Assembly (NCBI GenBank): GCA_947174915.1
Contig: CAMWKV010000007.1
Location: 1 to 32,220, forward strand
Length of the DNA stretch: 32,220 nt
Direction: 5' to 3'
Source of the DNA: an uncultured Porphyromonadaceae bacterium
GTDB lineage: Bacteria; Bacteroidota; Bacteroidia; Bacteroidales; Muribaculaceae
Shown here piece after piece: positions 16,511 through 23,245 of this stretch. The notes under the pieces were generated by a model that made no database searches, was not told where the DNA came from, and worked only from the letters and a program-made list of their open reading frames with translations. How positions within the stretch are numbered: position 1 is the stretch's first letter; every line of letters begins with the position of its first letter. Made by a program: the position numbers and the translations under genes.

Positions 16511-16869
16511 CAGTTGTGTTGAGTATTACAGGTGAAATCGTTACCTTCCAAAATATCAGCTTCAATATTTTCACGTTCGGCATTACTAACCCCCATTACG
16601 CAAAAGCAATTGGCATTATGCACATTAATATCGTTCTCATGGTCGTGGTCATAAAAACGACGATTTAAATGCTCAGTTTCGCCACAGTAAATCAAAGTGT
16701 GTGAAAATGACCCATTTTGTTGTTTATATCTTCTGGTAAAAATATAAACAGCACTTACATCGTTAAACACACCCTTGACGTCTTCAAAACAGTCAATGGA
16801 GTACATATTGAACTTGTACTCACGACCGCTCTTCCCTTTAATTGTAAAATGGTTGTCTAATTTTTTCAT
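16507..16869 (-). CDS. Single-domain GIY-YIG-like nuclease
   Basis: A 120-residue protein with the layout of a GIY-YIG domain: AVYIFTRR (residues 40-47, VYI in the GIY place), LIYCGETEHLNRRF (59-72, YCG in the YIG place and Arg 70), ENIEADIL (metal-binding Glu about 103) and a late Asn in FTCNTQ (about 115). This set covers the usual catalytic residues. About 33 residues precede the domain. Free-standing GIY-YIG proteins are often mobile-element or defence nucleases; here it has no DNA-binding partner domain. It overlaps the stop of a convergent 74-residue gene. A bidirectional terminator 38 bases upstream separates it from the five-gene operon. Confidence 0.65.
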   Translation of the reverse strand: MKKLDNHFTIKGKSGREYKFNMYSIDCFEDVKGVFNDVSAVYIFTRRYKQQNGSFSHTLIYCGETEHLNRRFYDHDHENDINVHNANCFCVMGVSNAERENIEADILEGNDFTCNTQHNC

Positions 16870-16907
16870 ATTTTTTTTGATTTAAATGTTATATTATCTA
16901 CCAAGCA

Positions 16908-16939
16908 AAAAGCGTGCCAGAGAGATCCAGCACGCTTTT
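16908..16939 (-). terminator. Terminator of the five-gene operon
   Basis: AAAAGCGTGC and GCACGCTTTT form a ten-base-pair stem with a 12-base loop. On the minus strand it ends in a T-run (GCTTTTTG). The symmetry would let it work in both directions. Confidence 0.8.
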
Positions 16940-16975
16940 GTCGTCTTTATACTATTGTTAGAACTCTTCAATCTG

Positions 16976-17137
16976 TCATTTCTTTTTGCCAAACATAGCA
17001 CCGAGAACCATTCTGCCCACCTTTCGTTCCAAACCTTGTTTGGTCGTGGGGATGCCAGTCTTTCTGGCTATTTTCTGCTTGGCTGCGGTAATGCCGGCTG
17101 CTCTTTTGAGTGAAAAACTAAGTCCGGGGATTTTCAT
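16976..17137 (-). CDS. Hypothetical 53-residue basic protein
   Basis: Too short for the ORF track. It reads MKIPGLSFSLKRAAGITAAK, continues through RKTGIPTTKQGLERKVG and ends in FGKKK. It is strongly basic (about a quarter Lys/Arg) and amphipathic, so it could bind nucleic acid or membranes. Its ATG overlaps the stop of the 39-residue membrane peptide gene (ATGA). I have an impression of similar short proteins in other Bacteroidales, but no function is known to me. A terminator follows 36 bases downstream, making it the last gene of the operon. Confidence 0.6.
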   Translation of the reverse strand: MKIPGLSFSLKRAAGITAAKQKIARKTGIPTTKQGLERKVGRMVLGAMFGKKK

Positions 17138-17253
17138 ATGTTTCCGATTAGTTTGTTAAGCCCATAGAACATGAGGAACACAAGTCCCCAAAACAACATC
17201 TTGAAGAAGTTGCGCCACATGTAAAGCAAAATTAGCAGAAGATACTTCCACAT
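17134..17253 (-). CDS. 39-residue membrane peptide
   Basis: Too short for the ORF track. It reads MWKYLLLILLYMW, then RNFFKMLFWGLVFLMFYGLNK. It is almost wholly hydrophobic with a central RNFFK, so one long or two short membrane segments are likely. It starts seven bases after the stop of the 291-residue gene, and its own stop overlaps the next ATG by four bases. The tight packing on both sides is the main evidence that it is translated. Such peptides can act as toxins or membrane effectors, but that is only inference here. Confidence 0.55.
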   Translation of the reverse strand: MWKYLLLILLYMWRNFFKMLFWGLVFLMFYGLNKLIGNI

Positions 17254-17260
17254 TATTTCA

Positions 17261-18136
17261 TTAGAGCCCCTTGGCTTTGAATGACTTAACCATCTTCTTG
17301 ATTAAGTTGTCTATTTCGTTGGCGATACCGCCCATGAAAGCGGCTCGGGCAGTGGGATTTTTAAGTTTGCCAAATCCCTCCGATGTCATTGTTTTGAAGT
17401 TGAGTTCGTTGCGAGGTGAGGCAGTGGCACACGCAGCCCATGCGGAATGGTCAACGTCAACATCTATTAACGGGTCAACGCCGGTTAAAGCTGCGACTAA
17501 TGCAGGACCGGTTGCGACCTCTCCTTTGTAGCGCACTCCAAAGAAATATCTCTCTTTCATGATGATAGAGAATGTCACAGCCTTGTTTTTACGGTCTTTT
17601 GTTTTATAGATGTCAAAAGTAACACCGTAGCGTTTGTAACGGGGATTTTTGACGTAGTCTGCCACATCGGCTGTGAAGTCTTTCTTCTCGATGTCGTACC
17701 CTTTGGCGATGAGTTGGTCTTGCAACGCGTTCCAGAAGTAGAGCTGCAACTGCTCGTCGCTCATATTGTCGGTTTCCACCGCCTCACGCCCAGCGGCGGC
17801 AATCGTCATGTTGCCTGGCATCAACTTTGTGTTATCAGAGTTAGCCACTTTTACTGTGATGCCAAAGATGTCCTTCATCTTTGCTTCAAAGTTGCCGACC
17901 TGCAGGTTTCCCTTGCAGGTAAGTTCGCCTCCCTTTACATTCTCACCGCTACGGATGGATGCGAGGGTGGCATTTTCGGGTGCGAACTTCGCGCCTTTGT
18001 ACACGCGCAGGGTCGCTCCGAATGCGTCCTTGAATTGTTTTCTCAGACTGCTGACCGTCATACGGCCATTGATGTTGAATTCTGCCATAGTAAAATTGTC
18101 TTTTATGGAGTTGATAAGATTGTTTAGTACACCCAT
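17261..18136 (-). CDS. Uncharacterised protein with two N-terminal internal repeats
   Basis: A 291-residue protein (or 275 if it starts at the internal MAEFNINGRMTV, base 18088). Residues about 19-65 (INGRMTVSSLRKQFKDAFG, TLRVYKG, ATLASIR) and about 75-115 (CKGNLQVGNFEAKMKDIFG, VKVANSD, MTIAAAG) are two copies of one unit: G-x-hydrophobic-V, a helix ending FG, then a strand and an Asn/Thr-rich turn. The C-terminal half (YFWNALQDQLIAKGYD ... RYFFGVRYKGEV) is separate and unrecognised. No signal peptide or membrane helix. I believe similar proteins occur in other Bacteroidales, but I know of no function. It is the third gene of a tightly packed operon with a nuclease-like protein. Confidence 0.75.
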   Translation of the reverse strand: MGVLNNLINSIKDNFTMAEFNINGRMTVSSLRKQFKDAFGATLRVYKGAKFAPENATLASIRSGENVKGGELTCKGNLQVGNFEAKMKDIFGITVKVANSDNTKLMPGNMTIAAAGREAVETDNMSDEQLQLYFWNALQDQLIAKGYDIEKKDFTADVADYVKNPRYKRYGVTFDIYKTKDRKNKAVTFSIIMKERYFFGVRYKGEVATGPALVAALTGVDPLIDVDVDHSAWAACATASPRNELNFKTMTSEGFGKLKNPTARAAFMGGIANEIDNLIKKMVKSFKAKGL

Positions 18137-18157
18137 AATTTTCTATGTTTTCGTGGT

Positions 18158-18400
18158 TTATTTTATTCTTTTCAAAGATGCTTTCGCGTTCTCAATATCC
18201 CGCTTGAGACTTTCTATTCTCCTATCATGAGCAGCTGCCCTGTCTATCTTTGATTTACGATAGCTGGCTTTGCCTGATGGAGTGGAAGTTTTCTTTATTA
18301 AGTTCGCATAATAGGCATTATCTTTCTTCTTGGCTTCCCGTTCTTTGGCGATAGAAGCTCTAAGGTCGATAATGCGTTTTTTATAATATTCTTTGCTCAT
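18158..18400 (-). CDS. Small lysine-rich coiled-coil protein
   Basis: An 80-residue, highly charged protein (MSKEYYKKRIIDLRASIAKE ... ESLKRDIENAKASLKRIK) with heptad-like hydrophobic spacing at both ends and a Ser/Lys-rich middle, so it probably forms a helical hairpin or coiled coil. Function is not recognised. Its ATG overlaps the stop of the upstream nuclease-like gene (ATGA), and the 291-residue gene begins 21 bases after its stop, which supports cotranscription. A nuclease-binding or scaffold role is possible but unproven. Confidence 0.65.
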   Translation of the reverse strand: MSKEYYKKRIIDLRASIAKEREAKKKDNAYYANLIKKTSTPSGKASYRKSKIDRAAAHDRRIESLKRDIENAKASLKRIK

Positions 18401-19269
18401 TGTTCGGTATCAAGTTTATATGTGTCCGAGATACGTTCCCAAACACACATGTTTTCTTTGATTGATTTTTCTTTGTTCAGCCGGAACACGCCGACAAAGC
18501 GGTAGGTATTCATACCAAGCCAATCGGCATATTTCAAGAAGGTTATTCGCTTAACACCTTTGTCAATATGCGACATCATGTGTCCGCGACGCTCCGACTC
18601 CTCCTTTGGATATTCAGTAATTGTCAGTTTGTCGTCAGATAACTTATTGTACCATTTAGAGTGATTTTCGTTAGGCCACCAAACGAGGTCTTTATTTTCC
18701 TTATTTGGTACCCAGACTGCCGATACTCTCAAAAATCCTTTATGCTTTGGTTTTGTGCCAAATATAGCAGCTATATCATCTATGGTATTGAGCGAAACAT
18801 TATCATCTACGCTTATTACACCTCTTTGTCGCACTTCTTCGGGAGTGTCAGTGCCTTTCCATGGAATAAGAGGTTTTTCGTTTATCTTCTTTCTTATGAA
18901 ATCGATAACCTTATCTGTACGCTGATTAAGTTCATCAAGAGAGCAAGCGACAGCGTTGCCGTTTACTACATTGTAGCAATCAATAACCTTGACATCTGCA
19001 TATTGCGATATTTCAGTATTGCGGATTCTGTCGGCTTCTTGATTTTTGTAGTGGGCAGGCTCGTTTATTTCAACAACGAGATTAATTTGAGGAAGATATA
19101 AATCTGCAAGAGCATACTTTCCCTCTTTTCTCACAACATACTGCTGGAAAATGAAATGGATGTCTGTGTTATCAAGGGCATTCCAAATGCGGTGTATTAC
19201 ATAGCTTTCCAATCTCTTGTGGGAGATTTTGGTTAGCATTCGGGTAATGTAATCTAATTTGTAGTCCAT
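18397..19269 (-). CDS. DUF559/PD-(D/E)xK-like nuclease protein
   Basis: A 290-residue protein from MDYKLDYITRM (ATG 19269); the ORF track begins 15 codons earlier at 19314. Residues 50-90 read ALADLYLPQINLVVEINEPAHY, then a run with D, R and N, a pattern like DUF559/Vsr-type PD-(D/E)xK nucleases: Asp 56, Glu 67 and a nearby His, with Asn where Lys is usual. Glu 21 in an N-terminal helix also fits. The C-terminal half (about 180-290) ends in TYRFVGVFRLNKEKS ... VWERISDTYKL, resembling the C-terminal segment of some restriction enzymes; it may recognise DNA. It is the first gene of a five-gene operon in the island. A defence nuclease is the leading idea, not demonstrated. Confidence 0.65.
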   Translation of the reverse strand: MDYKLDYITRMLTKISHKRLESYVIHRIWNALDNTDIHFIFQQYVVRKEGKYALADLYLPQINLVVEINEPAHYKNQEADRIRNTEISQYADVKVIDCYNVVNGNAVACSLDELNQRTDKVIDFIRKKINEKPLIPWKGTDTPEEVRQRGVISVDDNVSLNTIDDIAAIFGTKPKHKGFLRVSAVWVPNKENKDLVWWPNENHSKWYNKLSDDKLTITEYPKEESERRGHMMSHIDKGVKRITFLKYADWLGMNTYRFVGVFRLNKEKSIKENMCVWERISDTYKLDTEQ

Positions 19270-19314
19270 ATCTCGTTGGTTTGTATCTATACACGAAAAA
19301 AGAGCGACAGCCAA

Positions 19315-19710
19315 AACTTTCTCCTATTTGGTTAATTAGGCTCTGGAATGCCTTGACGCTCAAATAAGTAAAAAGCAGTCTGCGCCCTTGTCGGGTACAA
19401 ACCAACATTTCGACTTATTATTTGTGGGCGTCAATGTAAATTTTCCAGATTTAATTAACCCAAATAACTTGTCTAAAAAGTCATGTTTGAAATATGTCTT
19501 GCTTTAGTCTTTCTGTTTCTTGCTTCGGCGGATTTTTAGTTTTACCATCCGCAAATTAAGCAAAAATTTCTGACATACACAAATCCATATCGCAGAACTG
19601 CCTAAAAATTTGGTGGTTGTCTCATCATAAAAATACCCACCCGTATTGTTCCGAGTGGGTATTTGGCATTATACTTATCAAATTATGTTTTGTTGCAAAC
19701 CAAAGATATT
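19315..19710. other. Gene-poor stretch upstream of the five-gene operon
   Basis: About 400 bases with no convincing gene. It holds a GCGGAT/ATCCGC inverted repeat near 19530-19555 without a T-run, and the hairpin listed at 19631-19664. The operon promoter should be here, but I cannot place a clear TAnnTTTG box. ORF-track entries here (19172-19408, 19617-19808) have no protein-like features. Confidence 0.5.
19631..19664 (-). terminator. Hairpin terminator after the transposase remnant
   Basis: AAATACCCAC and GTGGGTATTT form a ten-base-pair stem with a 14-base loop; on the minus strand it is followed by T-rich sequence (TATTTTTATG). It lies about 50 bases downstream of the remnant's stop codon. 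Confidence 0.7.
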
Positions 19711-20061
19711 TTAACATTTACCTCCTACATAAGTTTCGTCTACTTGCGTATCATTATCAAATTCTGCGTCATCATCACGTAGATTTTCGCGAATACGACC
19801 GAGCATAAACCATGCAGTCTTTTGGGTAACATTTATGTCGCGGGCAAGTTGAGCCGAACTTATACCTTTCTGGTGGGATATAAAGAGGTATATAGCATAG
19901 AACCACTTTTTGAGCGGAATGGAGTCATTTACTTTGTTCTTAAATTTTATTACAGAGTAATTGTACCGTCCAAACACGCGTTTGTTAAATTTTGAGGAAA
20001 GAAAATTATGCTTCGATGAAATTTTTCTTTCTTTTCTTTGGAATAAATATATTAACCCCAA
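19711..20061 (-). pseudogene. IS1595-family transposase remnant
   Basis: The frame contains IPLKKWFYAIYLFI, SSAQLARDINVTQKTAWFML and QVDETYVGG, the helix-turn-helix and first catalytic Asp region of IS1595/ISXO2-type DDE transposases. The N-terminal zinc ribbon is unrecognisable, and the frame stops two residues after VDETYVGG, so the remaining catalytic residues are missing. Full transposases are about 300 residues. The first 40 residues of the ORF may not be original coding sequence. It is inactive and points to past transposition in the island. Confidence 0.8.
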
Positions 20062-20067
20062 AAAAAG

Positions 20068-20220
20068 ATGATGCAGACACTACAAGAAGCACTATACGCA
20101 AACTCCTTAGAACACAAGTCAGAAATGCCGATTAAGGCTGCTTTGGAACCGGAAGAAGAGGAGGAAAAACAAGCGCAAACCGAGAATGATACAGAATTAT
20201 ATGTGCAAGAGAGTATTTAG
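20068..20220 (+). CDS. 50-residue protein of the VQESI-ending family, copy B
   Basis: Not in the ORF track. It reads MMQTLQEALYANSLEHKSEM, a Glu-rich middle, and ends YVQESI. It matches copy A (16056-16208) at 32 of 50 positions without a gap and has the same length. Conserved ends with a variable acidic centre are visible. It starts six bases beyond the start of the divergent transposase remnant and stops 114 bases before the 191-residue gene. No function is known; conservation of length and termini is the support for translation. Confidence 0.65.
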   Translation: MMQTLQEALYANSLEHKSEMPIKAALEPEEEEEKQAQTENDTELYVQESI

Positions 20221-20222
20221 GC

Positions 20223-20288
20223 ATTACAAACAATGTAATAACAAAATATTTTTGTACCTTTGTGCGTTATTAGTCACAGATTTTGTGA
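20223..20288 (+). promoter_or_regulatory. Promoter region of the soluble/membrane gene pair with two palindromes
   Basis: TACCTTTG (20255-20262) is a good -7 box; no TTG is present at the -33 position. It is flanked by ATTACA/TGTAAT (20223-20239) and TCACA/TGTGA (20274-20288), possible regulator sites or small hairpins. Confidence 0.4.
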
Positions 20289-20334
20289 TAAACTTGACAA
20301 CCCATTATGTTACAAATGAGGCCATAGATACAGC

Positions 20335-20910
20335 ATGAATACTGAATTTAATAATTACTACACAAGTCTTGCCGAGGCTTTCGCTAGCGGAGAATTGTTC
20401 TTTACCCGTAACACCGACTGTCTCCACAATGCAGCCATTATGAAGCTGATGTTGGAGAAGGGAACTCGCATATCAATGTACTGTGGCTCAATGTCGATAT
20501 TCAAAAATAAATTTTATTCGAATATACTTGATGACAACGGTAAGCCGGATATAGATATAAAGCGACAGGTATGTGAAGCCTTCGTTGACTTTATAAATCG
20601 TCCCGGTACTCATATTGACATAATATTAGAGAAGGAACCGAATAATCTAATCGATGATCTCATCTTTGATGTGTCATATCTTAATAATGACTCTGTCAAT
20701 ATATTCCAAATCCCTAATATCATCAGAGAAAAATCTAATTTAAATCATTTCTCATTCATTGATAATTCTGAGATTACACGTTTGGAAACCGATCCAGTAC
20801 AGCATACTGCTCTATGTAAGATAGGTTTGTCTGACAAAATTAACTCTCCCGTAGAGTCTTTTAATACACTTCTTGAAGCCTCAAGCCGTGTTAACATTGC
20901 AAACTGCTAA
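20335..20910 (+). CDS. Unrecognised 191-residue soluble protein paired with a membrane protein
   Basis: Starts at ATG 20335 (MNTEFNNYYTSLAEAF). The most conserved-looking segment is LHNAAIMKLMLEKG ... ISMYCGSMSIFKNKFY, then a second alpha/beta stretch (THIDIILEKEP). It has no membrane segment or signal peptide and looks like a compact alpha/beta domain. I do not recognise the family. Its end overlaps the membrane protein frame by up to 38 bases, depending on the start used there, so the two are translationally coupled. It is AT-rich and lies at the right end of the inner segment. Soluble-sensor plus membrane-effector pairs are common in defence, but that is inference. Confidence 0.65.
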   Translation: MNTEFNNYYTSLAEAFASGELFFTRNTDCLHNAAIMKLMLEKGTRISMYCGSMSIFKNKFYSNILDDNGKPDIDIKRQVCEAFVDFINRPGTHIDIILEKEPNNLIDDLIFDVSYLNNDSVNIFQIPNIIREKSNLNHFSFIDNSEITRLETDPVQHTALCKIGLSDKINSPVESFNTLLEASSRVNIANC

Positions 20911-22078
20911 TAACGGATTTCTCAGTGAAGATACTTTTTTGGGGGTTATACTAACTCTCAATGTCCTTTGTATGTTCTTCAGTAAGCAGAACAATTTTAT
21001 TTTTGGCTTGCTTTCGGAGTTATGGCAACAACTCAAAGTTTCAATAAAAAGTTTACAAAAGTCCATTACAGAAGATGCTGATCGTTATAAAACCGATGAA
21101 CGCCTAAAAGCTTTACATGATATAACCGAGGGAAGTGTCTCATGTCAAGATGACACTATTACCCAACTTGCACTTCAAATACAGTATACTTTTGAAAATA
21201 CCATTCAGCAATTAAAGACCGATTTAACGCCATGCCTTTTGAGAATGGATCGTATAGAGAACTCTAACGAACAAATCCGTGCCCCGTTTTTTACCTTATT
21301 GTTTGGTCTTGCAATCTTTTCCATCAATATGATTTGTAAATGGTGTTCTAATGAGAATATAGAGTTAGTATTACCATCAGTGTGGATTTTTACACTTTTA
21401 TCTATTATATATTGGAGTTCCATTTGGATTGCATTCTGTTTTAGAAGCATGAAAGAACAGAGAGAGGAGAAAACTAAAAGACCCAGCAGTTTTTGGTCAA
21501 AAATTGACGAAAGGTGTAATTGGCTGTTGGGTAGTACAATTAAAATCATTTTATGTGGTGGAGTTGCACTCATAATCCTGCGAGCAAGTAATAATTATAT
21601 AGTAAATATTCCTGTATTGTGGCAGTTTACATTAGTAGTATGCGTATTACTGCTATCTATTTGTATAATTGGTATTTGTCGTTTGATTTGGTGTAGTGTA
21701 AAAGGGAAATATTCGCCTATGCACGTTTTGGGTCATATTGCAGCATTCATCGTTTATTCTACAATATTAGGATTTATATACAATGATTGTGGCTACAATG
21801 CATGTGATATTTTATTTTTCAATTATAATGCACTGAATGGTTGCGTAATATTTTTTGCTCTTGTTAACAGTATAATTTTCCCATTTATTCTGCCACATTT
21901 TAAATACCGCAAGCCATATAATGAAACGATGTCGGAATTGCGTAATAACAGAGAGAAGCTGAATAATGCTATAAATTTGTTTAACGATGATTTCAATATG
22001 TGGTCGCGAAGGAAAGTTATTAGTGACCTAGAAAAAGAAAAGGCCCAAAAGCAGAAAGAAAAGGCTTCAAAAGATTAG
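20873..22078 (+). CDS. Multi-pass membrane protein with C-terminal coiled coil
   Basis: Up to 401 residues; the ORF-track start is a TTG inside the previous gene, so the true start is uncertain. Hydrophobic segments lie at about 22-38 (FLGVILTLNVLCMFF), 142-160, 167-190 (IFTLLSIIYWSSIWIAF), 222-240, 248-270 (FTLVVCVLLLSICIIGI), 284-303 and 322-342, giving about seven passes. Residues 50-130 form a long charged helical region, and the tail (residues 350-401, KVISDLEKEKAQKQKEKA) is a charged coiled coil. No transporter or enzyme motif is recognised. It forms a pair with the soluble 191-residue protein. The right inverted repeat begins 74 bases after its stop. Confidence 0.7.
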   Translation: MKPQAVLTLQTANNGFLSEDTFLGVILTLNVLCMFFSKQNNFIFGLLSELWQQLKVSIKSLQKSITEDADRYKTDERLKALHDITEGSVSCQDDTITQLALQIQYTFENTIQQLKTDLTPCLLRMDRIENSNEQIRAPFFTLLFGLAIFSINMICKWCSNENIELVLPSVWIFTLLSIIYWSSIWIAFCFRSMKEQREEKTKRPSSFWSKIDERCNWLLGSTIKIILCGGVALIILRASNNYIVNIPVLWQFTLVVCVLLLSICIIGICRLIWCSVKGKYSPMHVLGHIAAFIVYSTILGFIYNDCGYNACDILFFNYNALNGCVIFFALVNSIIFPFILPHFKYRKPYNETMSELRNNREKLNNAINLFNDDFNMWSRRKVISDLEKEKAQKQKEKASKD

Positions 22079-22151
22079 ATATTCTAATTATTGATGTTAT
22101 TCTTGCCCAAATTATGGCGATATTCATTTGTTAATGTTAAACTATACATTA

Positions 22152-22190
22152 TATAGAACCTTTGGTACAAGAAAGTATATAGACGCGCTT
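22152..22190. repeat. Right inverted repeat of the inner segment with a VQESI gene remnant (copy C)
   Basis: It matches the reverse complement of 16048-16086 at 36 of 39 positions. On the plus strand it encodes EPLVQESI and a TAG stop, the 3' end of a third family member whose upstream part is gone (an in-frame stop lies a few codons before). The repeats therefore point outward with the gene 3' ends at the segment edges. Confidence 0.8.
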
Positions 22191-22213
22191 AAAAATTTTT
22201 CGGCTTTGGGAAA
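22188..22213 (+). repeat. Right border direct repeat of the accessory island
   Basis: CTTAAAAATTTTTCGGCTTT..., matching 14689-14714 at 24 of 26 positions in direct orientation. It lies 19 bases before the stop of the first core gene on the right side and overlaps the inverted repeat by three bases. Confidence 0.6.
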
Positions 22214-22231
22214 CCTTCCTTTCATCTGCTA

Positions 22232-22699
22232 TCAGCGGAGGGTATAGAGTGTATCGAGGCCGATGGTGATATCGTAGGGGGTAGCCTGCTGTGCTCGGGT
22301 CGGCACGGTGCTGTTGCGGTAGTAGAACGATTGCTGCTCATCCCACGACTTGTACGATACCTGACGTGTCTCTCCTGCCGGAATCTCTACCGGCACGCGC
22401 ACCTGTCGGCTATGCAGCAGACGTCCCTGCGTGTCCTTATACTTCACCGTAAACACCATAATCTCAACAGGTTGCTTGCCATTATTGGTGGCAAAGAAAG
22501 TCTCGCGGCGCGAACGCAGCGGCTTGTCATATCCGTTGATATCCACCAGGTGCATATCCGGCGACACGATAGTGTCGAACACTACTACAGCGGGTGCAGC
22601 GGCAGGCTCGGCAGCAGCTTTAAGACGCTTGCGGGTGGTATTCTGCGCTACGGCCATTACGGCGATAGTCAGCAATATGACTGTGACGATTTTTTTCAT
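22232..22699 (-). CDS. Exported hypothetical protein (155 residues)
   Basis: A signal peptide is clear (MKKIVTVILLTIAVMAVAQ, cleavage near AVAQ). The mature protein begins with an Ala/Pro-rich stretch, then strands such as HLVDINGYDKPLRSRRETFF and QPVEIMVFTVKYKD, resembling a small immunoglobulin-like or periplasmic beta domain. No family is recognised. It is the last gene of the run DUF3078 protein - 169-residue protein - this gene (36-base gap). Probably periplasmic or surface-linked. The accessory island begins right after its stop. Confidence 0.7.
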   Translation of the reverse strand: MKKIVTVILLTIAVMAVAQNTTRKRLKAAAEPAAAPAVVVFDTIVSPDMHLVDINGYDKPLRSRRETFFATNNGKQPVEIMVFTVKYKDTQGRLLHSRQVRVPVEIPAGETRQVSYKSWDEQQSFYYRNSTVPTRAQQATPYDITIGLDTLYTLR

Positions 22700-22735
22700 G
22701 GCGATAAGTGCTTGGCAAAAGGTACTGAGAATTAG

Positions 22736-23245
22736 TTATAATTGTACGGGGGAGGGCAGTACAGGCATTTTCGCAGCCCCGTCGAGCCCGGTCGGACGAC
22801 TGTCGCGGCGTTCATATCCGGGGCGGAAAAGATAGGGTAGCATACGCACCAGGTCCACCGTCCACCCCTGGCGATAGCGGTCGAAGGACATTGACCGATA
22901 GTCCGGCGAGAAAGTAATGGCGTAGGTAGTCATACGATGCCTTGTGCGGCCTGTGCGCATATCGGTGAGCAGGAGTGCATCGGCCTTATGACGGTCCGCT
23001 CCCAGACGTAGCGTTCCTATCACAGTACCGGGTGCCATATCAGCCGCTGCTACATCCACGGCAATCACTTCGAAACAGCCGTAGTGACCCGGTGTGGCCG
23101 CTATGCGGAGCACCGTGCCGCCGGGCATCTGCCAGAGCCCCTCGGGACCAGGAGAGGCAATACTGTCAATATCAATGCGCAGCGGCGCCGATGTGGCCGT
23201 AAATACTGCCATCACCGCCGCCGCTATGAATAATGCAAGCCTCAC
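22736..23245 (-). CDS. Exported hypothetical protein (169 residues)
   Basis: MRLALFIAAAVMAVFTATSA is a signal peptide, with cleavage likely after TSA. The mature part has beta-strand-like segments (EGLWQMPGGTVLRIAAT, GTVIGTLRLGADRHKADALLL), with a dominant W/G pattern, and a C-terminal Arg/Pro-rich tail. I do not recognise a family. Its ATG overlaps the stop of the DUF3078-type barrel gene (ATGA on the minus strand), so the two are coupled and may act together at the cell envelope. Confidence 0.7.
   Translation of the reverse strand: MRLALFIAAAVMAVFTATSAPLRIDIDSIASPGPEGLWQMPGGTVLRIAATPGHYGCFEVIAVDVAAADMAPGTVIGTLRLGADRHKADALLLTDMRTGRTRHRMTTYAITFSPDYRSMSFDRYRQGWTVDLVRMLPYLFRPGYERRDSRPTGLDGAAKMPVLPSPVQL

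Noticed and set aside
16886-17113. 75-residue plus-strand ORF
   Set aside because: It crosses a terminator and lies antisense to the 53-residue gene, which fits the operon better.
19172-19408. 78-residue minus-strand ORF
   Set aside because: Overlaps the start of the nuclease-like gene in another frame, with no recognisable features.
14689-22213. Integrase or tyrosine recombinase for the island
   Set aside because: No frame shows the R..H..R..Y pattern or a serine recombinase motif; only an IS1595 remnant is present.
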